Translations under genes and position numbers: made by a program
The notes under the pieces: model-generated
Database searches by the model: none
The model's input: the letters and a program-made list of their open reading frames with translations, nothing else
What the model was told of the DNA's origin: nothing
Part shown: one piece after another, positions 13,583 through 22,935 of the stretch
Position numbering within the stretch: the first letter of the stretch is position 1
Layout of the letters: every line of letters begins with the position of its first letter
Origin: an uncultured Collinsella sp.
GTDB taxonomy: Bacteria > Actinomycetota > Coriobacteriia > Coriobacteriales > Coriobacteriaceae
Assembly (NCBI GenBank): GCA_900543605.1
Contig: UQSK01000018.1
Location: 1 to 31,763, forward strand
Length of the DNA stretch: 31,763 bases
Direction: 5' to 3'

Positions 13583-15631
13583 ATGAAACGACACTTCGAA
13601 CGTCGCCACCGCTCGACACATGCCCAGTTGACCCGGCGCATCGTCTGCGCCTTCGCGACGATCGTTGTGGCCCTTGCCACCACCATCGGCGCGAGCGGCT
13701 GTTCGTCCTCCCAGAACGCCTCGAGCACCTACACACTCGTCGAGAATGGCAAGTTCACCGTCGCAAGTGACTTGGCCACACCCCCGTTTGAATACGTCAA
13801 CGATTCCGGCGAAGACCAGGGCTTTACCTATGAACTCATGGGCATGATCGCGGACGAGCTCGGTCTGGAGCTCAACTACTTGCCGGCGCAAAAGTTCGAC
13901 GGCATTATCCCCATGGTCAAACAGGGTGTAAAGACCGATGTCGGCGCATGCAACATCACGATTACCGACGAGCGCAAGGAAGAGGTCGACTTCACCGACC
14001 CCTATATCGACTCCAACCAGGGCGTCGCAGTTGCAAAGAACACTGGATACGACACGGTCGACAGCCTCAACGCACCGGGCATCAAAATTGCCGTGCAGTC
14101 GGGCACCACGTCCGAGGAGTGGGCAATCGAGAACCTGCCGCAGGCAACCACCGTCAACTTTGACGACTGGACGGCAGCCTTCACCGCCGTCATGAGCGGT
14201 CAGTGCCAGGCGGTCGTATGCGATCTTCCCGTTGAGCAGTGGATGGTTTCGAACTCCTTTACCGGTATGGAGATCATCAAAGAGGTTCCGACGGGCGAGC
14301 AGTTTGGCATTGCCGTCTCTAAAGACAACCCCGAGCTGACACAGGCCATCAACGATGCCCTTGCCAAGATCAAGAGCTCCGGCGCCTATGACAAACTGTA
14401 CGAGAAGTGGTTTGGCATGGCACCCACGAGCGGGTCCGATAACGAGGATGCCTCGAGCTCAGAGGACGCGACGGGCGCTTCACTCGCCGTCACCTCGGCG
14501 ACCGCCAAGTCAAACGAAGACGGCGGCAACGGCGTGCTCGGCGGCATCGCAACCCGCCTGACCTGGGAAGCGACAACGGGTAGCGACGAGGGCGACGTTT
14601 CGCAAATTGAGCTTGAGCTGCCCGAAGGCGGGTCATTTGAAAGCACCGATGTTAAGGTCACGCTGCTCGACGGACTGAACCAGACGGGTGTCAAGGCATC
14701 GTGCTCGCTGGACGGCTCAAAGCTCGTCATCAAGTTCGCCGATCCCGTCGCTGCCGGCTCGCAGATTCGCGTTGTCGTCCCCGACGTCGTATTCCCGAGC
14801 AACGCGGGTGCCTATGCCGTCACCGGCAGCTATGTCACCGACGGCGACAAGCGAGATCTTCCCGAGAGCCCCACCATCAGCGTCTCGGAGAGCACCATGG
14901 TGCAAGAAATCGTCGCCTGGCTCGATGCCCAGCCTTGGGTTGCCGCATGGAACTCCAACCCGTTTTTGGGCATGTTCTGCAAGCCGCAGATTATCGTCAC
15001 CTCAATCGCCTCGCTCTTTAAGGGCTGGGGCATAGCACTTGCCGTGACCGCTATCGGTTTTCCGCTCGCCATCCCCATCGGCTTGCTGTTTGCCTTTATG
15101 AAAATCAGTCATAGTCGTATGCTGCGCGGCATCGCCGTGACATACATCAACGTCCTGCGCGGAACCCCGCTCTTCCTGCAGATTTACATTGCGTTCTTTG
15201 GGTTCCCTATGATCGGTCTCAACGTGCCCAATCTGCCGCTCGGCGTTGGCGTGCTAGCCATCAACTGCTCGGCCTATCTTGCCGAGATTTTCCGTGCCGG
15301 CATCGAGAGCGTACCGCCTGGTCAATCAGAAGCTGCCTACTCGCTTGGCATGACTTGGTCCCAAGTTATGTCGCGCATCGTGATCCCGCAAGCCGTACGT
15401 TGCGCTATACCGACTATGACCAGCGAGTTCGTTATGCTGTACAAGGACACGTCGCTGCTTTCGAGCGTTGGCGTCATGGAGCTCATGCTGTTCTCCAAAA
15501 ACCTCACGGCAACCACGGGCAACATTACGCCCTACATTTGCGCCGCACTTTACTATCTGGTCGTGACGATTCCGCTCATCCACATCGTCACCAAGGTGGA
15601 GCGCCGTCTCGCCGAGCGCAGCAAGCGCTAA
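13583..15631 (+). CDS. Amino-acid ABC transporter: fused substrate-binding lipoprotein and permease
   Basis: A 682-residue one-piece importer component. An N-terminal signal segment ends in GASGC, with Cys40 as probable lipidation site (the -3 residue is Ala, not Leu). A type-3 (glutamine/polar amino acid) binding domain spans about 45-275. An extra beta-rich region of about 150 residues (about 300-450) separates it from a HisM/GlnP-type permease (about 480-675). The permease has the FRAGIESVPPGQSEAAYSLG coupling loop that contacts the ATPase. No ATP-binding partner lies nearby; asnB follows after a terminator. The ATG at 13583 has AAAGGA 6 nt upstream. Substrate is probably a polar amino acid; this is inferred. 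Confidence 0.9.
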   Translation: MKRHFERRHRSTHAQLTRRIVCAFATIVVALATTIGASGCSSSQNASSTYTLVENGKFTVASDLATPPFEYVNDSGEDQGFTYELMGMIADELGLELNYLPAQKFDGIIPMVKQGVKTDVGACNITITDERKEEVDFTDPYIDSNQGVAVAKNTGYDTVDSLNAPGIKIAVQSGTTSEEWAIENLPQATTVNFDDWTAAFTAVMSGQCQAVVCDLPVEQWMVSNSFTGMEIIKEVPTGEQFGIAVSKDNPELTQAINDALAKIKSSGAYDKLYEKWFGMAPTSGSDNEDASSSEDATGASLAVTSATAKSNEDGGNGVLGGIATRLTWEATTGSDEGDVSQIELELPEGGSFESTDVKVTLLDGLNQTGVKASCSLDGSKLVIKFADPVAAGSQIRVVVPDVVFPSNAGAYAVTGSYVTDGDKRDLPESPTISVSESTMVQEIVAWLDAQPWVAAWNSNPFLGMFCKPQIIVTSIASLFKGWGIALAVTAIGFPLAIPIGLLFAFMKISHSRMLRGIAVTYINVLRGTPLFLQIYIAFFGFPMIGLNVPNLPLGVGVLAINCSAYLAEIFRAGIESVPPGQSEAAYSLGMTWSQVMSRIVIPQAVRCAIPTMTSEFVMLYKDTSLLSSVGVMELMLFSKNLTATTGNITPYICAALYYLVVTIPLIHIVTKVERRLAERSKR

Positions 15632-15652
15632 CCGCTCATACATAGCGTTCGC

Positions 15653-15697
15653 AACCACGGCCCGCCGCTTCGTCTGAAGATCGGGCCGTGGTTTTTT
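15653..15697 (+). terminator. Rho-independent terminator after the transporter gene
   Basis: 12-bp perfect stem AACCACGGCCCG/CGGGCCGTGGTT (15653-15664 with 15682-15693) ending in TTTTTT. Confidence 0.92.
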
Positions 15698-15822
15698 CGG
15701 TTCGCTCGGCGCTTATGCCCTATCACGAAACAAAAGATTGGCATGATAGTAAAGATTATTTGACATCAGCTGCCACAATCCTTGCGGCAGTACACCTGAG
15801 CCGTCAGCAGAAAGGATCTTGC

Positions 15823-17691
15823 ATGTGCGGTTTTGTCGGTTTTACCGGTACAGATGAACAGAGTGAGCTGGTTCTCACGGCCATGATGAATCGCATCATC
15901 CACCGTGGTCCCGATATGGGCGGCCAGCATATCGTCGACAACGTTGCCCTTGGCTTCCGTCGTCTTTCGATTCTTGATCTTTCCGAAGCTGGAGCTCAGC
16001 CCATGTCGAGCGACGACGGCAAGGTCACGATTGTCTTCAACGGAGAGATCTACAACTTCCAGGAGCTTCGCGCCGAGCTGGAGGCAGCCGGCTACGCCTT
16101 CCACTGCAACGCTGATACCGAGGTCCTGGTACACGGTTACGAGGAGTGGGGCGAGGACCTGGTCAACCGCCTGCGTGGCATGTACGCGTTCGTGATTCAC
16201 GACCAGAACAAGAACAAGCTCTTTGGCGCTCGCGACATCTTTGGTATCAAGCCGTTCTATTACTACCAGGCATCCGATGGCTCGCTGCTGTTTGGCTCCG
16301 AGATCAAGAGCTTCCTGGACCATCCCAAGTTTGAGAAGGCTGTCAACCACGACGCGCTGCGCCCCTACCTGACGCTGCAATTCCCCGCCACGGAGGAGAC
16401 CTTCTTTAAGGGCGTGTTCAAGCTCGCCCCGGCGCATTGCTTTACGTATGACCTGACGACCAACACCATGGACATCAAGCGTTACTGGAGCTGCGACTTC
16501 ACCGACGACAACTCCAAGACCTTCGAGGAGTACGTGGACGAGTGCGACAAGGTCGTGCACGAAAGCGTCGCTGCACACCGAATCGCCGATGTTAAGGTGG
16601 GCTCGTTCCTTTCTGGCGGCGTGGACTCCAGCTACATTGCCGCCTGTCTCATGCCTGACACCACGTATTCTGTCGGCTTTGATTACAAGAACTTCAACGA
16701 GACCAACTACGCTGCCGAGCTTTCCGACAAGCTGGGCATCAAGAACGTCCGCAAGATGATTACTGCCGACGAGTTCTTCGATGCACTGCCCGATATCCAG
16801 TACCACATGGACGAGCCACAATCGAACCTGTCCAGCGTGCCGCTGTACTATCTGGCGCAGATGGCTTCCGAGGAGGTCACCGTCGTCCTTTCGGGCGAGG
16901 GTGCCGACGAGCTGTTTGCCGGCTATGAGTGGTACGAGGACACCCCCGAGATGCGCTCCTTTAAGAAACGCGTGCCGCTCGGCGTACGTCGCGCCCTGGG
17001 CTCACTCGTTCAGCATCTTCCCTACTTTAAGGGCCACAACTTCCTGACGAAATGCGCCGAGGTTCCCGAGCGCTGGTATGTGGGTCAGGCAAAGGTGTTC
17101 GATCCCTCCGAGGTCGACGAGGTGCTCAAGCCCGCTTATGACACCGGCAAGAACGCCGCCGAGATGTGCGCCGAGTACTACAAGCAGGTTCCCAACTGCT
17201 GCGAGCTTTCCAAGAAACAGTACTTGGATATGAACATGTGGCTGCCGGGCGACATTCTGCTCAAGGCCGACAAGATGTGCATGGCACATTCTCTGGAGCT
17301 TCGCGTCCCGTTCCTGGACAAGAAGGTCATGGAGTTTGCTGAGCACATTCCCGCCAACTACCGTGTTAACGAAGAAGGCTGCAAGCTCGTTCTGCGTCAC
17401 GCCGCCAACCGCACGCTGCCCGACGAGTGGGCAACGCGCAAGAAGGTGGGCTTCCCCGTACCGGTCAAGTTCTGGCTGCGTGAGCAAAAGTACTACGACT
17501 ACGTAAAGGAATACTTCACCGCACCGTGGGCTGCCGATTTCTTTGACACCGATGCGCTCATGAAACTGCTTGACGATCACTTTGAGGGTCGCGCGCTCAA
17601 CCAGCGCAAGATCTATACCACGCTGACGTTCCTCATCTGGTACAAGCGTTTCTTTATCGACGAGGACAAGGGCGCCGAAGTCGCCGCGTAA
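15823..17691 (+). CDS. asnB: Asparagine synthetase (glutamine-hydrolysing)
   Basis: Converts aspartate to asparagine with ATP and glutamine. It has 622 residues. The class II glutaminase domain begins with the nucleophile Cys2 (MCGFVGF) and holds RRLSILDLS and NGEIYNF. The synthetase domain has the PP-loop SGGVDSS starting at Ser264, plus GEGADELFAGY. The ATG at 15823 is required to expose Cys2 and has AAAGGA 6 nt upstream. It is monocistronic, with the transporter terminator upstream and tRNA-Val downstream. Confidence 0.96.
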   Translation: MCGFVGFTGTDEQSELVLTAMMNRIIHRGPDMGGQHIVDNVALGFRRLSILDLSEAGAQPMSSDDGKVTIVFNGEIYNFQELRAELEAAGYAFHCNADTEVLVHGYEEWGEDLVNRLRGMYAFVIHDQNKNKLFGARDIFGIKPFYYYQASDGSLLFGSEIKSFLDHPKFEKAVNHDALRPYLTLQFPATEETFFKGVFKLAPAHCFTYDLTTNTMDIKRYWSCDFTDDNSKTFEEYVDECDKVVHESVAAHRIADVKVGSFLSGGVDSSYIAACLMPDTTYSVGFDYKNFNETNYAAELSDKLGIKNVRKMITADEFFDALPDIQYHMDEPQSNLSSVPLYYLAQMASEEVTVVLSGEGADELFAGYEWYEDTPEMRSFKKRVPLGVRRALGSLVQHLPYFKGHNFLTKCAEVPERWYVGQAKVFDPSEVDEVLKPAYDTGKNAAEMCAEYYKQVPNCCELSKKQYLDMNMWLPGDILLKADKMCMAHSLELRVPFLDKKVMEFAEHIPANYRVNEEGCKLVLRHAANRTLPDEWATRKKVGFPVPVKFWLREQKYYDYVKEYFTAPWAADFFDTDALMKLLDDHFEGRALNQRKIYTTLTFLIWYKRFFIDEDKGAEVAA

Positions 17692-17732
17692 GTTTCGTTA
17701 TGAATTAGCGGTGAACAGCCCAGGGTTTCCGC

Positions 17733-17738
17733 TATACT
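17733..17738 (+). promoter_or_regulatory. Likely -10 of the tRNA-Val promoter
   Basis: TATACT lies 10 nt before the first base of the tRNA. The -35 (GTGAAC at 17711-17716, 16-nt spacer) is weak. Confidence 0.5.
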
Positions 17739-17748
17739 CAATCCCTGC

Positions 17749-17824
17749 GGGCGATTGGCGCAACGGTTAGCGCAGGTGCTTTACACGCACAAGGCTGGGG
17801 GTTCGAATCCCTCATCGCCCACCA
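17749..17824 (+). tRNA. tRNA-Val (anticodon TAC)
   Basis: 76-nt cloverleaf. Acceptor GGGCGAT (17749-17755) pairs with ATCGCCC (17814-17820), then A and an encoded CCA. The anticodon loop TTTACAC gives TAC, and the T arm is GGGGGTTCGAATCCCTC. Confidence 0.96.
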
Positions 17825-17833
17825 CTTGATTGA

Positions 17834-17866
17834 AAAGGCTCCCAGCTATGGGGGCCTTTCCTTTTT
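17834..17866. terminator. Bidirectional terminator between tRNA-Val and argD
   Basis: 10-bp stem AAAGGCTCCC with GGGGGCCTTT (one G-T pair) and loop AGCTAT. On the plus strand it is followed by CCTTTTT; on the minus strand by TTTTC. It can serve both the tRNA and the convergent arginine operon. Confidence 0.8.
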
Positions 17867-17868
17867 GG

Positions 17869-17960
17869 GCCCATCGCAGAGGGATTCGAACCCGCCAGGG
17901 TGCGGAGCTGAGGAAACGCGTAAGCGTTTTCCAGCGCAGCACGCGAGGAGCGAAGCGCGC
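17869..17960 (-). other. tRNA T-arm-like fragment and hairpins after argD
   Basis: On the minus strand, between the argD stop and the terminator, GGGTTCGAATCCCTC (17879-17893) is an exact inverted copy of 15 bases of the neighbouring tRNA-Val T arm (17799-17813). An acceptor-like TGCGATGGGC follows. No D or anticodon arm can be drawn, so this is not a tRNA gene. Before it lies a near-perfect hairpin of GGAAAACGC/GCGTTTCC. Confidence 0.5.
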
Positions 17961-17964
17961 TGTG

Positions 17965-19248
17965 TTAGGCCAAAACGTCCGACAAAATCTCGATCAGGCT
18001 GTCCACGTCGGCTTCTTCGCAGACAAGCGGCGGCAGGAAACGCAGCGTGTGAGCACCAGTAGCGTTAATCACGGCGCCGGCGGCCAGCGCGCGGGCAACA
18101 ATATCATGTGCATCGCCCGCAGCGTCATCCAAGTCGCAGCCGAGCATCAGGCCGCGGCCACGAACCTCAACCACGTGCGGAAGCTTGGCCAGCGCCTGCT
18201 CCATATAAGCACCCACCTTGGCGGCATGCTCAGCGTAGTCGCCGCGCACAAGCGCGGAGAGCGTCGCGGCGCACGCCGCGACGGCCAAGCAGCTACCGCC
18301 AAAGGTCGAGCCGTGGTCGCCCGGCTTAAACACGTCGGCGATCTCCTTCTTTGCCACCACGGCACCCATGGGCACACCATCGGCAATGCCCTTGGCAAGG
18401 CTCATAATGTCGGGCTCCACGCCATAGGTCTGGAATGCAAACGGCTTGCCGGAGCGGAAGATGCCACACTGGACCTCGTCGGCGATAAGAACGGCGCCCA
18501 CCTCGTGTGCCAAGTCGCGCGCTGCCGCCATAAACTCCTCGGTCATGGGGTGCACACCGCTCTCGCCCTGAATAGGCTCGAGCATCACGGCGCAGACCTC
18601 GCTTCCCAGCTGTTTAAAGATCGAACGCAGTTCGTCGACATCGTTGGGCGTGCAGGCCACAAAGCCACCCGGCAGCGGACGGAAGCTGTCCTGTAGCCAA
18701 TCCTGCATGGTGGCGGCAATGGTCTCGAGCGTACGGCCGTGGAAGCCGCCGCGCATGCATACGATGGCGTTGCCGCCGTTACCAGCACGCTTGGCGTACA
18801 GACGCGCGAGCTTCATCGAGCCCTCGTTAGCTTCAGCACCAGAATTGGCAAAGAACGTCTCCCACACCTGCTCGTCCGCAGCCGGGGCACCGAGCGCAGC
18901 GGCCGTGGTCTCATCGCCGGCGGCAATGGCATCGGCCAGAACGCACGCACCATCTACGTCGTCGTTGGCAAGCTTGGACAGCAGTGCCGCGACCTGTCCA
19001 CGCTGCTCGATATAGAAGTAATTGGAGACATGCATGAGCTTTTTGGTCTGCGCCTCGAGCGCCGAGAGCACTGCAGAGTTGCCGTGGCCTAGGCTACACA
19101 CGCCAATACCAGCAAGAAAGTCGAGATACTCACGACCATCGTCACCGGTGAGCTTCATGCCGTGGCCTTCGACAAACTCTACCGGCGAGCGACCAAAGGT
19201 ATGCATAACGTAATGGGATTCGAGCGATTGTTGAGTTGCAAGTGACAT
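17965..19248 (-). CDS. argD: Acetylornithine aminotransferase
   Basis: A 427-residue class III PLP aminotransferase for N-acetylornithine formation in arginine synthesis. Visible are FANSGAEANE, the FHGRT motif, the DEVQCG motif that holds the PLP ring nitrogen, and SLAKG with the Schiff-base Lys286. An Ala/Asp-rich stretch of about 30 residues (about 98-128) sits before FANSGAEANE and makes the protein a little longer than usual. The start has AAAGG upstream. It is last in argC-argJ-argB-argD, 69 bp after argB. Confidence 0.94.
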   Translation of the reverse strand: MSLATQQSLESHYVMHTFGRSPVEFVEGHGMKLTGDDGREYLDFLAGIGVCSLGHGNSAVLSALEAQTKKLMHVSNYFYIEQRGQVAALLSKLANDDVDGACVLADAIAAGDETTAAALGAPAADEQVWETFFANSGAEANEGSMKLARLYAKRAGNGGNAIVCMRGGFHGRTLETIAATMQDWLQDSFRPLPGGFVACTPNDVDELRSIFKQLGSEVCAVMLEPIQGESGVHPMTEEFMAAARDLAHEVGAVLIADEVQCGIFRSGKPFAFQTYGVEPDIMSLAKGIADGVPMGAVVAKKEIADVFKPGDHGSTFGGSCLAVAACAATLSALVRGDYAEHAAKVGAYMEQALAKLPHVVEVRGRGLMLGCDLDDAAGDAHDIVARALAAGAVINATGAHTLRFLPPLVCEEADVDSLIEILSDVLA

Positions 19249-19317
19249 GGGATGCCTTTCGTTGGGCGCCGTACGGCGCAGGGCTATGGGTGCAGGGACG
19301 CGACGACCGCGGGTCAG

Positions 19318-20298
19318 CTAGACCGTCTGGAGCTTCTCGACCTCGTCGAGGTTCTCGGTCAGGCGCGCCGCAAACGTCGAAAGCGGATGCGGATGCGTAT
19401 CGAACTCGTAGGCCGTCTCAGTGGAGTGGATCACGGTACCGACGCCGGCATCGGTCAGCAGCTCCAGCAGCAGCGAGTGCGGCGTCGTGCCGTCGATGAT
19501 GTGGGCTCGGAACACGCCAGCGGTAAGCGCATCGACGGCGGCGCGCAGCTTGGGAATCATGCCCTTGTCGACTTCGCCGCCGTAGAGCATCTCATTGACC
19601 TCATCGAGCGTCAGGTTGGAGATAAGCGAATCCTTGTCGCTAAAGTCCTTGTACAGACCGTCGACATCGGTCAAAAAAATCGCCTTGTGCGCATGAAGCG
19701 CCGCCGCAACGGCACCGGCGGCGGTATCGGCGTTGATGTTGAAGAAGCCACCGTCCTCCCCCGCCGCGACCGTGGCGATAACGGGAATGTACTCGCTGTC
19801 GAGCAAACGCTCGATAAAGTCGGTGTTGACGTGCGTGACCTTGCCTACGCGGCCGAGCTCTGGGTCGAGAGGCTCGGCGATAAGGGTACCGGCGTCGCTA
19901 CCGGACACGCCCACGGCCAGGTTGCCGTGGTGGTTGAGCGCCGCGACCAGCTCCTGATTGACCTTGCCGCCCAGTACCTCGCGCACGATATCCATGGTGG
20001 CCGGCGTCGTCACGCGCTGGCCGTTCTTAAACTCGACGGGGATGTCGTAGTGGCTGAGCGCCTCGTTGATGGCCTTGCCGCCGCCGTGCACGATAACAGG
20101 GCGCATGCCGATAATCTTGAGCAGGACGATGTCGCTCATCACGTCACGACGCAGCTGCTCGTCGACCATGGCGGCACCGCCGTACTTGATAACGACCGTC
20201 TTACCGGTCAGGTTCTTAATCCACGGCAGCGCCTCGAACAGCAGCTGCGCGGTAACTTCGTTGGATTCGTTCGAGCGACAATCGCGTGCGAACTTCAT
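19318..20298 (-). CDS. argB: Acetylglutamate kinase
   Basis: A 326-residue amino-acid kinase family enzyme that phosphorylates N-acetylglutamate. Visible are VVIKYGGAAM near the start of the kinase fold, VHGGGKAIN, the NAG-binding segment GSDAGTLIAE, and NINADTAAGAVA. The short N-terminal helix before the core (TAQLLFEALPWIKNL) is the type seen in arginine-inhibited enzymes. The C-terminus runs about 30 residues beyond the fold. The ATG at 20298 has GAGG 6 nt upstream. Confidence 0.95.
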   Translation of the reverse strand: MKFARDCRSNESNEVTAQLLFEALPWIKNLTGKTVVIKYGGAAMVDEQLRRDVMSDIVLLKIIGMRPVIVHGGGKAINEALSHYDIPVEFKNGQRVTTPATMDIVREVLGGKVNQELVAALNHHGNLAVGVSGSDAGTLIAEPLDPELGRVGKVTHVNTDFIERLLDSEYIPVIATVAAGEDGGFFNINADTAAGAVAAALHAHKAIFLTDVDGLYKDFSDKDSLISNLTLDEVNEMLYGGEVDKGMIPKLRAAVDALTAGVFRAHIIDGTTPHSLLLELLTDAGVGTVIHSTETAYEFDTHPHPLSTFAARLTENLDEVEKLQTV

Positions 20299-20379
20299 AG
20301 TCTGCCTCGTCTTTCGTGTAGCTATCGCGCCGTACCTCGTTGCCCGCGATTGCAGCGGGACGCACGGCACATCGGGAGT

Positions 20380-21645
20380 CTAGGAACGGTAGTCGCCGTT
20401 AATGGAGATGTACTCGTGCGTGAGGTCGCAAGTCCACACGGTGGTCGCCGCGTCCCCTGCGCCCAGGTCTGCCGAGATCACGATCTCGGGCGCCTCAAAG
20501 CGACGCAGCGCCTCGTCCTCGTCAAAGGGAACGGTCAGGCCATCACGGCAGACGGGCATACCCATCATGTCGATGGACACATCTTCTTGGTTAAACTGCA
20601 CGCCGCACTTGCCGAGCGCCATGGCAACGCGGCCCCAGTTGCAGTCGTGGCCGGCGATGCAGGTCTTGACGAGCGGAGAGTTGGCGACAGCACGGGCGGC
20701 GATATCGGCCTCCTCGTCGTTCAAGGCGCCGGTGACGTTAACCGTCACGAGCTTGGATGCGCCCTCGCCATCTGCGGCGATGTTGCGCGCCAGGCTCTCG
20801 CACACCACATGCACGGCAAATGCCAGCTCGTCAAAGGCGTCAGAGCCCTCGACAATAGGCTCGGCATCTGCGGCAGCGCCGGAAGCAAGCATGATGCAGG
20901 TGTCGTTGGTCGAAGTATCGGAGTCGACCGTCACCTTGTTGAAGGTCTGTTTGGCGGTCGAGAGGAGCAGGGCGTGGAGCGCCGCCGGCTCGACGGGAGC
21001 ATCGGTCGTGATGATCGCAATCATGGTTGCCATGTTGGGCATGATCATGCCCGAGCCCTTGCACATACCGCCCACCGTATAGGCATTGCCTGCGTGCCCC
21101 GCGGCCTCGCTGCGGTAACACACGGCATACTCCTTGGAGTGCGTGTCGGTCGTCATAATGGCACGGGCTGCATCGGCACCGCCATGGGCAGAGAGTGCCT
21201 CGTATGCGGACGGAACGGCGGTCTCAAACGTGTCGATCGGCAGAATCTGGCCAATCACACCCGTGGAGGCAACCAGGATCTGCTGGGGCTCGCAGCCGAT
21301 GACCTGCGATGCGATGCTGCACGTCTCGCGCGCGCATGCAAGGCCGGTCTCGCCCGTGGCGGCGTTGGCATTGCCAGAGTTGACCGAAACGCCGGCGATG
21401 ATACCGTAGCCCTTGTCGGCACCGCCCAGGTTGGCGCGGCTCACCTGCACGGGCGCCGCGCAAAAGCGATTGGTGGTAAACACTCCAGCGCCGGGACAGG
21501 GTTTATCGGGCACGACGAGCGCGTAATCCAGGCGCTCGGGATTCTTGCGGAATCCGGCATGGATTCCCGCCGCCTTAAAGCCGGCTGCCGCCGTTACGCC
21601 GCCCTCTACGGCACGAATTTTGATATCGAACTGCTCAGCATTCAT
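20380..21645 (-). CDS. argJ: Glutamate N-acetyltransferase / ornithine acetyltransferase (ArgJ)
   Basis: Transfers acetyl groups from acetylornithine to glutamate, recycling acetyl in arginine synthesis. It has 421 residues. The self-cleavage site lies in KGSGMIMPNMATM, where Thr207 becomes the N-terminal nucleophile of the beta chain (the common form reads MIAPNMATM). The upstream ASTGVIG oxyanion segment is present, and the C-terminus ends HEYISINGDYRS as usual. The window has no argA or argE, consistent with the cyclic pathway. The start has AAGGAG at rather wide spacing (11 nt). Confidence 0.95.
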   Translation of the reverse strand: MNAEQFDIKIRAVEGGVTAAAGFKAAGIHAGFRKNPERLDYALVVPDKPCPGAGVFTTNRFCAAPVQVSRANLGGADKGYGIIAGVSVNSGNANAATGETGLACARETCSIASQVIGCEPQQILVASTGVIGQILPIDTFETAVPSAYEALSAHGGADAARAIMTTDTHSKEYAVCYRSEAAGHAGNAYTVGGMCKGSGMIMPNMATMIAIITTDAPVEPAALHALLLSTAKQTFNKVTVDSDTSTNDTCIMLASGAAADAEPIVEGSDAFDELAFAVHVVCESLARNIAADGEGASKLVTVNVTGALNDEEADIAARAVANSPLVKTCIAGHDCNWGRVAMALGKCGVQFNQEDVSIDMMGMPVCRDGLTVPFDEDEALRRFEAPEIVISADLGAGDAATTVWTCDLTHEYISINGDYRS

Positions 21646-21779
21646 CGTCTTTATGACTCCTTATATCAAACAAAAAATGGGCATCGGTTGGTGCGCCATG
21701 CCAGCCACAATCATGAGACCAGCTTAAGAGTGGCGCCCCACTCGATGCCCGACTACCAAATCGCTAACAATCGAATGTG

Positions 21780-22850
21780 CTACACCGGGCACGCCACTGT
21801 GGGCAAGCCTCGTCGCTCGTCAAAACCAAAGACGATATTGGCGCACTGGACCGCCTGGCCTGCTGCGCCCTTGCACAGATTGTCGATGGCGCCCGTAGCC
21901 ACCAGAACGCCCGCGCGCTTGTTGAGCGCGAGACCGATCTGGGCGGCGTTGGTGCCGACGACCGAAGCCGTCTTGGGCTGCTGGCCGGCATCGAGTACGC
22001 GCACAAAAGTGCGGCCGGCGTAGAACTGCTTGTAATGGTCGACAACGTCCTCAAGGGTCAAGGTGTCGATAGCCTGCGGCATAAGCGGCATCGTCACCGT
22101 AGAGAGCAGACCGCGCTTGAGCGGTGCCAGGTGCGGGGTAAAGACGACGCGATCGGTTAAGCCCAAGATCTGCTCGATTTCGGGCGTGTGACGATGCTTG
22201 CCCACGCCATAGGCCTCCAGGTTTTCGTCCGCGCTGCAAAAATGCGTGCGGGCGTTGCAGGACTTACCGGCACCCGTTACACCGCTGATAGCGTCAACGA
22301 TCACGGGACCGCCCTGGGCAACCCAGCCGGCGCGCACGGCAGGCGCAGCGGCAAGGCTCGTTGCGGTGGGATAGCAACCGGCGCAGGCGACCAGCACGGG
22401 CTTGCCGTCGGCGTGGTCGGATGCAGCAGTCTCCAAATCCTGGCAAAACAGCTCGGGCAGACCAAAGGCGCGGCTCTTGAGTAGCTCGGGGCTCGTGTGC
22501 TCGGCGGCATACCAGGCCGCAAAGGTGGCCGGATCGCTCAGGCGATAGTCGGCCGAGAGGTCAATGCAGGAGACCCCCGCGGCAAGCAGGGCGGGCACCT
22601 GTGCCATGGCAGCCGTGTGCGGCACGGCCAAAAAGACCGTATCGCAGTTCTTGAGCTCGGGGGCATCATGCGTCGTGAAGACAAGATCGCTTACGCCGGC
22701 GAAGCTCGGGTACACCGCAGACAACGGCTGGCCGGCATCGGCGTTGGACGTAATGGCAGCAAGTTCAAACTCGGGATGACCGAGGACGAGGCGAATGAGC
22801 TCGGCACCGGCATATCCAGCCGCACCGACGATTCCAACCTTTAATGACAT
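21780..22850 (-). CDS. argC: N-acetyl-gamma-glutamyl-phosphate reductase
   Basis: A 356-residue NADPH-dependent reductase of acetylglutamyl phosphate. It has the Rossmann start VGIVGAAGYAGAELIRL and the catalytic Cys159 in CAGCYPTA. HFCSADENLEAY and a C-terminal KGAAGQAVQ helix follow. The start has AAGGAG 6 nt upstream. It is the first gene of the arginine cluster; 134 bases without a clear terminator separate it from argJ. Confidence 0.95.
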   Translation of the reverse strand: MSLKVGIVGAAGYAGAELIRLVLGHPEFELAAITSNADAGQPLSAVYPSFAGVSDLVFTTHDAPELKNCDTVFLAVPHTAAMAQVPALLAAGVSCIDLSADYRLSDPATFAAWYAAEHTSPELLKSRAFGLPELFCQDLETAASDHADGKPVLVACAGCYPTATSLAAAPAVRAGWVAQGGPVIVDAISGVTGAGKSCNARTHFCSADENLEAYGVGKHRHTPEIEQILGLTDRVVFTPHLAPLKRGLLSTVTMPLMPQAIDTLTLEDVVDHYKQFYAGRTFVRVLDAGQQPKTASVVGTNAAQIGLALNKRAGVLVATGAIDNLCKGAAGQAVQCANIVFGFDERRGLPTVACPV

Positions 22851-22935
22851 ATCAGACTCCTTGTCTGCAGTTATGCACCGATGCGCATTTCGCAGCGGTC
22901 GTTATGAAGTGGGTTGAAACTTTAGCACCAAAAGA

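Noticed and set aside
17879..17893. Second tRNA gene after tRNA-Val
   Set aside because: Only a T arm and part of an acceptor can be drawn; no anticodon arm.
19252..22023. Open frame of 923 codons on the plus strand opposite argB and argJ
   Set aside because: It is a shadow of G+C-biased third positions of two convincing arg genes; no family motif and very His/Arg/Gly-rich.
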